DNA from: Streblospio benedicti
Lineage: Eukaryota > Annelida > Polychaeta > Spionida > Spionidae
Assembly (NCBI GenBank): GCA_019095985.1
Contig: CM032659.1
Coordinates: forward strand, 9,859,256-9,923,255
Direction of reading: 5' to 3'
DNA length: 64,000 bases
Numbering within the stretch: position 1 is the first letter of the stretch; each line of letters opens with the position of its first letter. Below the pieces are notes generated by a model. It saw only the letters and a program-made list of their open reading frames with translations, was not told the DNA's origin and did no database searches. Made by a program: the position numbers and the translations under genes. Positions 33,950 through 45,700 of this stretch are shown here, piece after piece.

Positions 33950-34344
33950 TTAGGGACCATTCAGTATTTATGACAGGGTGGGGTAGGAGGATTTTAGGGC
34001 AGGCCATGAACTTTTATCACAGTGTTTGGAGAGGGGGCTATCAATTTTGTCACACACTTTTGAGAGGGGGGGCTATCAATTTTTTCATAGAAAATTTAGC
34101 CCTATTTAATAGATTTTGTACTAAAATTCACTGTTTTTGTACTATGGATATCCATCAGATAGGATAAGGGTTAACTAACAATGAATGTGTTAACTGTTAG
34201 AGGGGGTCATCAATTTTTATCACATGAAATTGAGGGGGGCTACCATTTTTTCACAGAGATTTGAGGGGGGGCTATTAATATTTTCACAGGATTTTTGGAA
34301 AATCCTCCTACCCCACCCTTTCATGAATACTGAAAGGTCTCTTA
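33950..34344. mobile_element. PIF/Harbinger-like MITE, 389 bases
   Basis: Ends GGGACCATTCAGTATTTATG and CATGAATACTGAAAGGTCTC are inverted for about 45 bases through GGGTGGGGTAGGAGGATTTT. TTA flanks both ends (33950-33952, 34342-34344). TIRs starting GGG with a 3-base TTA duplication fit PIF/Harbinger. The inside repeats GAGGGGGGGCTATCAATTTT-like units four to five times. Confidence 0.75.
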
Positions 34345-34698
34345 GGTAATGAGTATTCATTCACAAATCCAGGGTTTTTTAATAAGGGAAGGTGTGCAAG
34401 TAAAATATGTGAGATTTGTACATGTATGAGCAAAGCCATGGCGCTATAAACTCATCTAGGATGTTATATTTTACATGTGCATATTGTGGACCTAAATCCA
34501 GCTGGACTTACAAGTGATACCAATCAATATCAGTGCATTTATTATCTGTAATTAAGTTTCCATGAATAGATATCTAAAATGTGATTTAGTCTCTATTTAA
34601 TGCTCGTATAAACAATGAGACATAAAGAACAGAAATACACCTACACCCAAAATCAGATACAAAAATATTAATTATATTTCGCTCTATACAACACATAC

Positions 34699-37600
34699 TC
34701 ATTCATTTTTGCATTTTCCGCTTACTGGATGCTTAGATTTTTTGAAAAATAACATGTACTGCAATTCTTTGGGGTCACCTCCTACTCGACCTCCAAGCAA
34801 AAGATCGTCAATATTTTCTCCTGCACATAATCTTTTTTCAATTGACACTAAAAAGTTTGCCTTTGTCAAAAGAGTTTCCCCTGGTGCAACTGACAAGTGT
34901 CCTTTAGCTATGCTCAATTCAAAATATTCTTTCTTTCTTGGATAGGTCCAGGTTTTACGATACACTTCCAAATTCAAAACCTTCAAAATCAATGGAAAGC
35001 GTGGGTCCTGAAAAAAGAATATCATAACTTACAATTGACAAAGTTATGGACTATTTTTGTTTTTCACGTTTCCACTTGTTTCCAACAATTACTCTCAAAA
35101 CAGAGTTTGGGAGCCACCATCTTTTGAGATGGTTTATAGTTAGTGAACAGAATTATTGGTTTTCTGAAATGCAATGTCAATATTAGTTCATGATACATCA
35201 TAGCTTACTATATGTCGTGTAGTATGGGTGTGCCATTTCTATGTGTCACCTTTTTAAACATCTCGGGTGCAATGATGGGTCTAAATTTTGTGATTTTTGG
35301 TACAGTTATCGGTAAAAAAAATATGATTTTTGGTATAGCTATGGGTTTGAAATTAAACTGGACAGATATTGTTAGCATAATTTTCATTTTGTTTGATACT
35401 GATATAAATTTTTTAAATACTTTGTTGATAAAATGTTGGCAGTATGTAATTTCATTATTTAATAGGTATAGGCATGGGTCACTTTTTCCTCATCAAGGTA
35501 TAGACATGGGTCACTTTTTCATCGAGGTATAGACATGGGTCGCATTTTTACGCCAAATTAGTATATCGATGGGTACCGTTTCAACATTCGAAATGGCACA
35601 CCCATACCCATTTTTGAGGAGAGACCCCACAAGGCAGAATCCAATATTCAGTTGATGCTGGCCTTTAAATGGTTCAAGTTGCAGTTGAAATCAGTGTTTA
35701 AAGGGTCAAATGGTGTTGGTCAAATTATGATAACAACTTGTATATATTAATGAAAAGCGCCCCCAGTGAGGGCAAACCAGTGTTTTATACCTGGAAAAAC
35801 ACTGGAATGCTACTGTCTATGTATTGAAAAAAATCAATATTCATATTTCAGCAGCTAACAGCACCAGGCTAGACTAATGTTGCTGCCTTATGATATTGAT
35901 TTTTCCATGATGGCTAAAGCGTATTGAATACTAGTAAAATGGACCTAATAATGGGCCCAAATGGGCCCAAATATGGACCGTTTGGGCCGATGTGAAATAG
36001 GGTTTCTGTGGTCACCATTTCCAACCGACATGCCAAATTTGAGCATCCTAGCTCAAACGATGCGACCTGTTGAGGGGAAACGAACCAGAAGGAAGGAAGG
36101 AAGGAAGGAAGGAAGGAAGGAAGGAAGGAAGGAAGGAAGGAAGGAAGGAAGGAAGGAAGGAAGGAAGGAAGGAAGGAAGGAAGGAAGGAAGGAAGGAAGG
36201 AAGGAAGCAATTAATTGGGTACAAGCTAGTGTATAAAACACTGTAATACCTGATCATTTGCCGTCGTTAAAATTCTGATTCATGATGATATTATGTAAAC
36301 ATGTATATATACCTGTGAAAGTAATGGTAGTCGTACTAAAACTCTGTGCTGTTGGTGAGTTGGCAGATTTTTGGAGAAATACATTATGTAATCTTCATCG
36401 GATGTTCTGAGATAATCCCATTGTCCCACAGAGTTGTGAACAGCAACTGTCTACAAGACATATAATAGTCATTATATGAAAAGTGTACAATAACGCTTTT
36501 GGACACGTTCACACGTTCAGTACAAAGTGAATCATATTAGGGAGCGTTCATAATTTATGAGCAGGGGGGCTATGAAGAAATTCAGGGGGGGTCACCTATT
36601 TTGTCCTTGAAATTACAGGGGGGTCACTCTTTTGTCCCTGGAGAAAAACGGGGTGTAATCTATTTTGTCCTGGGTTAAAACACAAAATCCTCATAGACAT
36701 CACCACCACCCCCCGCCCATAAATAATGAGCGCTCACTTAGTGGGTTTTATGTCCCCCTCAGCCTACTCGCTTTTGCCTTTGCCTCAATTACAAAATTTG
36801 AAATATATATTTATTTTCAAAAAAAAGATAAAATAATGAAAGAAGTATCCAAATTATTTGTTTTTAACGTTTTCGACATCTTTCCTCTTCAGAACATAAC
36901 TTACAATTAAAATAACTGTTCTTCTCACGTAGAGAAAGAAACACAAATAAGCATATATTTGTACAGAAATAAAATCCACTAATATGATACAAATAATATA
37001 TGCAATGAGCCTTATACATCAAATCTGAAGTAGTATATGAGGATGCTGGCAAGCTAAGGTTTGGATTGAGTCAGAGTTGCAGTTGTGATAACAGTAGTTA
37101 TGTGTTGTACTAATCATAAGATGTTAATAGCTGATACGTGTACTTACATCACGGTTATTAGTACGAATTTTTGTGTCACATGATAAAAATTAACAAGAAT
37201 CTACTGTGCAAAAACTAATTGTATAAAGTTTAAAAAGGATCAAAAATGGCGTTTTGAAAAGTACACTTAAATGGGCAATGTGCACAATATTGAATCACTT
37301 CATTGAAGCCTCATACTTTTAATAGCTGTGTAAAGTTTGAAAACAATCTGTTCATTAGCAAATGTTGTGGCTTGTCCGCAGACATACATAGATATAAGAT
37401 AAATACATACATAGATATATGGAACAAAATGAACAGCTGCGGAATGCTTTTGTATCAATTGAAGCAGCGCAGTAAAACAAATATACATGCTACTCAATGG
37501 TTGTGCTTCACTAAATATAAGCAAATAATAACATTTACAAAGAGGGAGGACAAAAAAGTTTGAAAAGTCGATTATTCAAAATGACCAAATTACCATCCCT

Positions 37601-38525
37601 CCTCTCAGAGTTGTTTCTGAACAATACTTTACTATAAATATGGGTACACGTGTGTGACTGATGTTATTCCAGTTACAATAATAACAGTGTCAGTTCCACA
37701 TGATTGCAGGCTTCTAACCTAAAAGTTGATTTTATGAACATGTGCTTGTAAAGGTGGTGTGAGTAGTAAACCTGGTGTGGTGGTCCTCGAGCTCAGTGGT
37801 TCAGTGGCTAGAGCGAACGACCTGAAAATGTGATTTGCCTGCGTCGCAAGTGTGCGCCCCAGCCATGGCAGACTTAGTGTTGCCAAAACCGTTATGTCGT
37901 ACGTCTTCTACTGAGTTGCTGATCTCCACCAACCGTGTCGCCACAGTACAGTGTTACTACTAGATGGTGGCAACACCATGCGCGAGGTTTGGAAGACTTG
38001 TTAAAAGGCGTGTCTCGTGTAGAGGACAGTCATCCCTCTCCACGTAAAAGAATTCACCTTGTTTGAAAACAATGATCAACAATAGCTAGTGTGATCCCTC
38101 CACCCACCCTCGGCTCAGCTGGTTACCTAACCTGCCAAACAAACAGGACCACATTCAAAATAAGCATTACATATATTTGTACGCATTCTTGTGCTATCCT
38201 AGGAATATTAGTTCCCGAAGAATATCAATCAATCAACCTGTGCAACCTACAATGCTGGCGTTTGCACAAATGTCAGAACATATAGCTCACCCCACTGACC
38301 TCCCCCAACTAACTGTTTCTAAATTGGTGTCAAATGTGGTGTTAATGGAGCAGGAGGGTCTAATGACGATTCCATTTCACTTACTTTTAACTTTGTTTTT
38401 TTATCATCATGTTGAGGAATTAAACCGTATTTAATATTTGAGTTAAGAAGTATCTTATTTCTATAATTCCAAAGTATAATTGACGACGTTAACCCCACAG
38501 CTGCTGGAATTATAAAACGACTCAT
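34699..38525 (-). CDS. Unrecognised 195-aa protein with N-terminal membrane segment
   Basis: Coding exons 38525-38385, 36450-36313 and 35007-34699 are all phase 0 with GT-AG junctions. The start MSRFIIPAAVGLTSSIILWN forms a short hydrophobic helix followed by YRNKILLNSNIKYG, like an N-terminal anchor or mitochondrial signal anchor. The rest looks like a soluble alpha/beta domain (VAVHNSVGQWDYLRTSDEDY, HQQHRVLVRLPLLSQDPRFP, KVLNLEVYRKTWTYPRKKEY), ending KKSKHPVSGKCKNE. I do not recognise the family and see no catalytic motif. Intron 1 (1.9 kb) holds a Harbinger-like MITE and a possible SINE. Intron 2 (1.3 kb) holds a TIR element and a (GGAA)n array. Extra exons or isoforms cannot be excluded. 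Confidence 0.72.
35221..35607. mobile_element. TIR element with internal tandem units
   Basis: GTATGGGTGTGCCATTTC at the left and GAAATGGCACACCCATAC at the right are perfect inverted repeats. Near the right end a 25-30-base unit with AGGTATAGACATGGGTCACT is repeated three times. The element is 387 bases, non-coding, in intron 2 of the 195-aa gene. The superfamily is unclear because no target duplication stood out. Confidence 0.7.
36088..36207. repeat. (GGAA)n microsatellite, about 30 units
   Basis: An essentially perfect 120-base run of GGAA on the + strand. All-purine on one strand, it can form triplex DNA, and GGAA is the ETS-factor core. The Arg/Lys/Glu and Leu/Pro/Ser frames over it are artefacts. 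It lies in intron 2 of the 195-aa gene, 105 bases from exon 2. Confidence 0.98.
36537..36740. mobile_element. PIF/Harbinger-like MITE, 198 bases
   Basis: Ends GGGAGCGTTCATAATTTATG and CATAAATAATGAGCGCTCAC, flanked by TTA on both sides. Inside are repeated GGGGGTCACTCTTTTGTCC-like units. It is related in style to the element at 33950-34344 but has different TIRs. It lies in intron 1 of the 195-aa gene, 86 bases from exon 2. Confidence 0.75.
37785..38070 (+). mobile_element. Possible tRNA-derived SINE
   Basis: TGGTTCAGTGGCTAGAGCG fits a Pol III A box in a tRNA-like head. A weak B-box-like stretch (GCGTCGCAAGTGTGCGCCCC) follows at about the right distance. The body afterwards is GC-richer than its surroundings, up to about 38070. 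No tail or duplication was defined. Confidence 0.4.
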
Positions 38526-39005
38526 AATCTCATGATCTGGATGTAGAGTAATTTGGCTGCATTAGTGGACACGTTAAGCGTATATTTTAAGTTTGTGGTA
38601 TGCGTCAAACGTAGCACAGAAAAACGTTAAACGTTGTGCTTACCTAATTTACGTGTACTCTATAACATTGAAAATCTAAACGTATTTTTAATATTTAAAA
38701 AATAAATGTACATAGATCTGTCATTTAAACATAAAGTTCTCTTTTGTAAAAATATTGTAAATTACACTTTATGTTACAATTATTTATTATTGCTTTCAAA
38801 ATTTCATTGTTTTTAATGGTCATTTACTGCACTAGAAATTACCTGAGCACCTGCAAGGAGCTGTGATACTTTTGCTGAACATTTTATTTGCCACCAAAGT
38901 TTACTGTCAAGCTGTGTTTTTGTTACTTATGTGGAAACAAATTAATGAAGAGACCGTACGTTAAGGAATCATGTTTAAGGAGTACTTTTGGGTACGCATA
39001 CCACT

Positions 39006-39105
39006 NNNNNNNNNNNNNNNNNNNNNNNNNNNNNNNNNNNNNNNNNNNNNNNNNNNNNNNNNNNNNNNNNNNNNNNNNNNNNNNNNNNNNNNNNNNNNNN
39101 NNNNN
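39006..39105. other. Assembly gap (100 N)
   Basis: Exactly 100 undetermined bases, a common placeholder length, so the true gap size is unknown. An exon or regulatory sequence could be hidden here. Confidence 1.
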
Positions 39106-39253
39106 ATTGTAGAGAAAGAATACAAGTTGAGAGGAGCTAGTTTATTCTGATTGACACTTAGTTAACAGAAATAATCACATTTCTAAGTATCATTTTCATC
39201 CCAAATTTCTAATTAATTGATTGGTGTGTATTTATCATAGTTATACAGTTATT

Positions 39254-39547
39254 GAAAGGATGGAAAAAGAAAACTCTCTTAATAGTAACTCTTTGAGCAT
39301 TGGATATCTTAATGTACCAGAACCTTATCAGCGAGGTATCTCTCGTAACTCTAGTTTTGCATCCAACAAGTCAGGTGGTCTGGAAAGTGACCATTGTGAT
39401 TCTAATTGGCATAGGCTGTTTGATAGTAGTTACGAAAGGGATTCTGATTTGGATCAAGAGACAGCATTTGATGCTCGTGAGAGTCCTGGACATTCTCCTT
39501 CTGGCTTCCCTGTATCTCTGTTGGATTTATCCATCTGCAAGCTGGTT
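39254..39547 (+). CDS. Candidate Ser-rich coding exon
   Basis: An open frame starting MEKENSLNSNSLSIGYLNVP and running to PSGFPVSLLDLSICK has real-protein composition (Ser, Asp, Glu, Asn) rather than AT-rich noise. A pyrimidine-poor but possible acceptor (TTTATCATAG) precedes it at 39240. No strong donor is visible; GTTTGT and GTTGGA near 39520-39550 are weak. It could be an alternative 5' exon of NOSTRIN or part of another gene crossing the gap. The open frame continues to 39721, but that part looks non-coding. Confidence 0.4.
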
Positions 39548-40280
39548 TGTCAATGGAATTTCATTAACTATAACAATATTCAAATAACTTATGTTACGTT
39601 TCTCCAATGTAATTATGCTTGTAAAATTGTATTGAAAAAGAATGTGTCGAATGAGCTTCAAAATGTATTTTTAATTCTCGACTCGCGATTTCAAAATGAT
39701 GATAAATCAACAAATAGCTAGCCTATAAAAATAATGCTTATCACTTCCATAGCTTTTAAATACAACCAGGATTATATATCAACATCTACAACACAAAGGT
39801 ACATTTCTCCCAGTTCATATTTTTACAATGTAAAATAATAGAACATAGATCTACATCAATCGATGGGTCTACGGCTCAATTAAAGGCTCACCCATTAAAT
39901 GTATCCTATCAAATATATAGACTATTGAAAGATCAATTAGTTATAGAAATTTAATTAGTAACTGATGAAAGTAGTTCTTAACCATAAATTAAGGTGTTTT
40001 AACGTATTATGAGCCCATGGGCCATGATCATTTGGATTAATTGTACAATTTCAATACCCCCGTTAGAAAATGTGCAGCAAGTCTGTAGTCAATCATAATT
40101 GCTACATTAATGCATTTCTAACACACAATTGTACATAAACATGTATATGATTTCTGCTCGCTGCTTTAGGTTAATTTAGGATGACCTTTGAAGACCAAAA
40201 ACATGTCGTGTTTTGGTGTTGGTTTTCCTATTGAAGAGGTTTGCACTGTGATGGAGGTAACGGATGCATCATTCACACTA

Positions 40281-40430
40281 CAGGCAGATCCAGGTTTTCA
40301 GAATAGGGGGGCGGGGGGAGTACAACCAATGGAATTCTATGAAAACAGTACACATAACTTGAGTGATGCCAAAAACCTGTTGGAAGAAAAAGGGGAGTCC
40401 ATGTGCTCTTCACCCCCTGGATCTGCCACT
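40281..40430. mobile_element. TIR element with GGCAGATCCAGG ends
   Basis: Perfect 12-base inverted termini GGCAGATCCAGG and CCTGGATCTGCC, followed inward by G-rich and C-rich runs. It is 150 bases and non-coding. The open frame through it is incidental. A decayed relative lies at 15989-16120. Confidence 0.65.
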
Positions 40431-42708
40431 GATGCATGCCCTGACTGCTTTGCATGAGTGACTAATACAATGAGCATTTTGTTTGAACTTTCGTAGTCGG
40501 CTTTTCTGTCTCATTCATATTGGCTGTTCAGCAAAATTTCTATCATTTATACCAGTCCAATTTGGCATATTTCTGTGCGTTGTCATCTCCCCATGGCGTG
40601 TAGTGGACCTTCCCATAGTTTTAGCGAGCTACAGCTATTTTATTGAACTCAACAAATTAGTATCCTTTGATCCTGTCCAGGGGATGATCAAGACGTTTCC
40701 ATAAAGTGGTTATAGGGACATGTTTCGCTGCTATCATGTACATTCCAAGTGTGGTAGCCATTTTTTAATGATTTATATCATATCCCTTGTTTTTTTTAGT
40801 GAAAATACAATCTTTTCAATTCAAAAGCATCAGATGCTCATAGCTCATATACTGCTTTTTCAAATTGGAATGAATTGCATGTGTAATATTAATACAGTAT
40901 GGTGTTTTTGTTGTGTTTTAATGATGAAGTGAACAAATTGCATGGCGATACCATCTCTCAGGCCTGATCCATGTTTTCTATATTTGGATGTGCACATGTT
41001 CATGTCAAGCAGTGACCAATTTAAGATGGGCAGATTCTGTGTTGTCAGGGACCCAGATTTGGATTACATTTTTAGATGTAGAATTTTTTAGGCAAAAGCA
41101 CCAACTTTAGATGCCCCCACTTATATTCTTATTCAAGTATCTTATTTATGCATAAACATATTCAATGATGTCGCGAGTAGGAACAAAGGGCTCAACTTCA
41201 ATTCACAATCATGGGCCCCACGAAACTTTTAATCTGGCAGATACGCGTGCTGTCATTCTGACATGAATTTTCAGACCATTTCGTCAACTTTTCTGCACTC
41301 TTAATCTTCAATGAATGCATGTACAGGAATACACGTATTGAGAACTTGTCACGACATCTAATGAATTCAGGATAAAAATTTGTACCAGGATATTCATAGC
41401 TGCCATAGATTTGTGGTTTCTCTTCTTTGTGAATGTTCTTCCAACAAATAAATTGATCTGTCATTGAGACTTGGCACTGTTTCATAGAATTTTAAACTGC
41501 AGAGAAGCAAATGGTAAAATTTTGTCATTACCAGTAGGTTCTTAACACGCATCTATCACAAAAACACGTAATAATGTTTGTATCATTCCTTTGCCAAGTT
41601 CAGTGGTTTTCACACTTATCATCTGTTTTATGACTGATAAGTATTTTTCGTTTTATGCTTGATTGTCGTTTTTGATACTTTGAAAATGCATCTGCCGGGG
41701 TATATGAGACTTATTCATTTTTCTTTTGTACCTACACATGAAATTGGTACATATCTTGTAAATTACAGTACATATAATTTTTAGAGCAATGTTAGATAGC
41801 CGTCACCAGGTCCGTAAGAATGTGATATTTACCAGTTTTATGATCATTAAATGGAAGGAAATGATGATATATGCACATTTCCACATAATTTTTAACACAA
41901 AAAAGCTGTAATGTTTTGTTCTCAACTCAAAAAGCTTTTAAGGCAGACCCATCTGATCACTGGAATTCATTAATATCACTTTTTAATAGTAGCTGTTATC
42001 TACAAAGAATTTCATTGTGTAAAGACTCTTATCAGACAATTTTTTTTTTAACAGACCATTATTGTAATTGAAGCAATTGCAAATGGCACTATATTTATAG
42101 ATATGAATTATTATTTATTATGTAGTTTTAATCATAAAGTTAGTCTGTTAATTAAACATTTAAAGTCAAATTGAAATATATGTTCATTTGCATATGAATT
42201 ATGTCATTTTTGTTCTTGAACATACAAATTCAACATCAGTTAAATATCAATTAACTGTTGACCATTTCAGTAGATTTATAGTGGTACAAAGACACAATTA
42301 ACAAAGTGTTAAATAAACCAGCGAAGCATTCAAATGATGATGACGACTACGTTCAGAAAGCCCAATTTAGACTTGTGTCCTGTACTGTATATTAGATAAG
42401 TGATGTGATTTGGATGACAGAATTTCCCAGATTCATCATGTTCATGTAGCCTGTAGAAATGTGTTGATGTTGTCATGAATGCTACTCTTAAAAATGTTGT
42501 GATTGTAATTTTATGGACATAGCATGACCAGTGTTGGATTTTAGTGCCATTAATTGTTTTAAAATAAGAATTAATAATTGGTTGAGTGAATTATATATCA
42601 TAGGTGCATAAGCTTATATCCTCCAGTATTCCGGATATCGTGAGAAGAAATACAAACAATGAGCATGAAAAACGTGTAATCTTTATTATCTAAGTATTTT
42701 ATTGGAAT

Positions 42709-45700
42709 ATGGAAAGTAGGAGAGAAAAAGCTCTAGAGTTTTTAAATAAATTGAAAGATGTTGAGGATTTGAAACTATCACCAGAGAAAAAGAGCAGCAT
42801 GGTATGTTCTATGTAATAAACAAATTACAATTTATTCATTTTCCATTAGACCAACAAGTAAACCCATGCAATGTTTTGATGCAACCATTGCAGAACAATA
42901 ATTACTATCCTGAGTTTGATTTAAAAATTCCTTACAAATAATTAGCTTATATATTATAAATAATTCACCCGAATCGTATACCATGTACTAGAAATATCCT
43001 ACAGTTTGATTACTAAATCCGAGCAATGCTCTTCGTGTTATCAACCTGATTCAAAGTCATTTAAAAGATATTATTAGACTTTGTAATGTTTGTAGAAGAG
43101 AAGGAAGTGCACTTCTTGGATCGAATTTATGTGCAGTGCATGATTAGATAGATACTAATATAAACACAAATACTTGATAATCATTTTGTTAAATGTTACA
43201 TGTAGATATTGTGAATGAATGTAGACAGTGGAAATAACTTTATATATTTGGAGTACAAATTGAATTATTCTAGGATTGTTAATCAATTCAATTTGAAATT
43301 TGAGCATGGAACTAATTCATCTAGCGGTATGTTTTTAATTGGTGTTCTTGCTCAATAAGAACAAAACAATATATTCAAAATTCTACTCAATACACATTTT
43401 GGTGTTTGAGTATGGAACTTCTATAATTAGAATATTGAACTTCTTTAATCCAACATTTTGACTTGTTTATTTTCTTTTCCTTTAAGAAACATGTCTTTTA
43501 ATGGAAGGCAACAGAAAAAAAAACTTTCCTTTACTTACAATCTAATTTGAAGATTTTGAATCAAAATGATAAGCCATATTGAAATTCGGGATTGAAATAT
43601 AATCAATGTACGTTTTAAGGGAACCAAACAACTTTCGAAAACATACATTATACAGTAGATATTTTTGGTCTAAGATTTTTTAGATAAAATTTGAGATGAT
43701 CATCTGCTATTTTTTTTTGGTTTTTTTAAAGAGAATACTTTACATCTACAATTTCTTGACAGCATGTTTCTATTGTATGCTTATAAAACAGATTGATTGA
43801 TTTTAATATGCAAAATGTTCCTACTAATACACTTTGAAATATCGCATAAAGTGCTATGTTTTATTTAAAATAAGAGAATACTTTACATATACAATTTTTT
43901 GACCGCATGTTTCTATTGTATGATTATATAAAGGATTGATTTTAATATGCAAGATGGTTTTGCTAATAATAACTTTGTAATATGGCATATACATGGACCT
44001 AATATTAACTCTCCTTATATGTAATGAAATCATTAGACTTATGACTCTTGACTCCAAGTCAGGTTACGACTATATCACATAGTCTCTGGCGGGATTCGAA
44101 CTAACGACCTTATGGCACCAAATCACCTAGCAGTCCAGGCTAACTCACTTGTCCACTCTGCCACTGGAACCAGGTTCCCACCAGAGACTATGTATGTCAC
44201 ATAATAGAGTCCTAACCTGACTTGAAGTCATAAGTCTAATGACTTAATTACACATAATGATATATTCCCAAGTCCAATAGATCATAAATCATTTCAAACC
44301 ATTAACGCCCCTGTTTCTACATGTTCTGCAGGGTCAGAATGGGTTTGATGAGCTACGGAAGTACGTGAAGCAGGGCAATGAGTTCTGCCGAGAGGTCGGA
44401 GGCGTCATGGTAGAGAGGTAGGTTTTTCATCATTTAGTAATTCATGAGTTTGCAATCATGGGCCCAGCATCATGGGATAGTGTGTAGTATGCATACTACA
44501 ATGATTTACAAACACTATACCATGGTATAGTGTTTGCACTATACATACCACACACCCTCCCATGATGCAGGGGCCCATGTTTGCAATCATCATAAACTTC
44601 TATCCCATGGCCTCCTGTACCATGTAAAAGCCCACCCTTAAAGTTGGACATTACCATTATCTGGACTATCAATCTGAGTTTAACATTTAGTATCTGATCT
44701 CTTTGATGCTAGCATATATTGTAAAGGGAACTGTCAAATTTTGTGTTCATTGCCATAAAAATCGTCACATATACAAAGCATTGTATTAACAATTGCACCC
44801 ATGTCATTAATTTAGCAAATACGCCATGCGCGGATGAATTTATAGAGGCCATAATCAGCAGTAATTTCACGTGTAATTAATAGGCTCGTGTCATGGCAGC
44901 TTTCATGGTGTATATGGGATTCAGAATCTGTGCTTTTGATGTGTGTATAGCTGTCACAATGTTGATTTATCTGTAGTGCCGCATAGTGTATGATACTTGT
45001 CAACAATGTCTCATTTGCATAACTGCATCTCAGATATTGAATAGATTAAAGTGACGAATGCTATGTTTTGAGTAATAAGACTTCATTTCAGATTCGAAAG
45101 ACCTGCGGTTGATGTTCCAACTATTATGTCTAATATGTATTTCATTTGGATTATTTCTTGTTCTGTTAAAGACGTTTCTTAGAAATATTATTAAAAAAAA
45201 CTATTTTTACTTTTCATTTTCTTCTTTTGGTCTTTTCTGTCTTTTTTCTGTTTTACTCCTTTCTGTGGGTGTGGAAAATGATTGTTGTTATTGATTTTGT
45301 AAGCAGATGGTTGATGCGTGAAGAATATTCAGCTCGTTACGTGATGCGCGTCAGTCATTCAATTATGCACAAAGTTGCCTTGCATTGTTACTCATTGATT
45401 ACAATGAGGCGTATTGAACATTTTATGAAACAAATAAAGTTGTACCTGGAAAAGAATTGTGGGGAATATTGATTGAAACAATTTTTACAATGTAGCTCCT
45501 CTTCAAATATCAAAATTAAAGGCATGATTTAGAATATTAGGTAAATTCAGAAAATAAATAGCAAATCCTACAAATTTGCAGACATTATTCCACAAAATGG
45601 AACATTTTTGCGTTTGAAAAGTCACAAATAGTTGAAATATTCATATACAGAGAACATCTGCATGCTTCTTGCTTTAATTACTTTAACATTTTTTATTGGT

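Larger units (their letters stand above)
31601..34698. other. Region between PTGES3 and the 195-aa gene
   Basis: It holds PTGES3 upstream sequence, a LINE reverse-transcriptase remnant (33180-33690), a 27-base tandem duplication (33807-33863) and a Harbinger-like MITE (33950-34344). The 113-codon minus frame at 31905-32246 has no splice context and is judged non-coding. Nothing recognisable was seen in 32250-33170 or 34350-34690. Confidence 0.55.
38526..42708. other. Region between the 195-aa gene and NOSTRIN
   Basis: It contains the assembly gap, a candidate exon (39254-39547) and a TIR element (40281-40430). The 95-codon minus frame at 41198-41485 has balanced composition but no supported splice sites. 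The rest is AT-rich DNA in which I see nothing recognisable. Confidence 0.5.

Noticed and set aside
35914-36257. Frames of 62-98 aa rich in Leu-Pro-Ser or Lys-Glu-Gly-Arg
   Set aside because: They are translations of the (GGAA)n microsatellite; any frame stays open through it.
41198-41485. 95-codon minus-strand frame with plausible composition
   Set aside because: No convincing splice sites, start context or family; length is near what chance gives in this much AT-rich sequence.
44088-44173. Functional tRNA gene on the minus strand
   Set aside because: A and B boxes are present, but the T stem and acceptor stem do not pair, and it is embedded in an inverted repeat.
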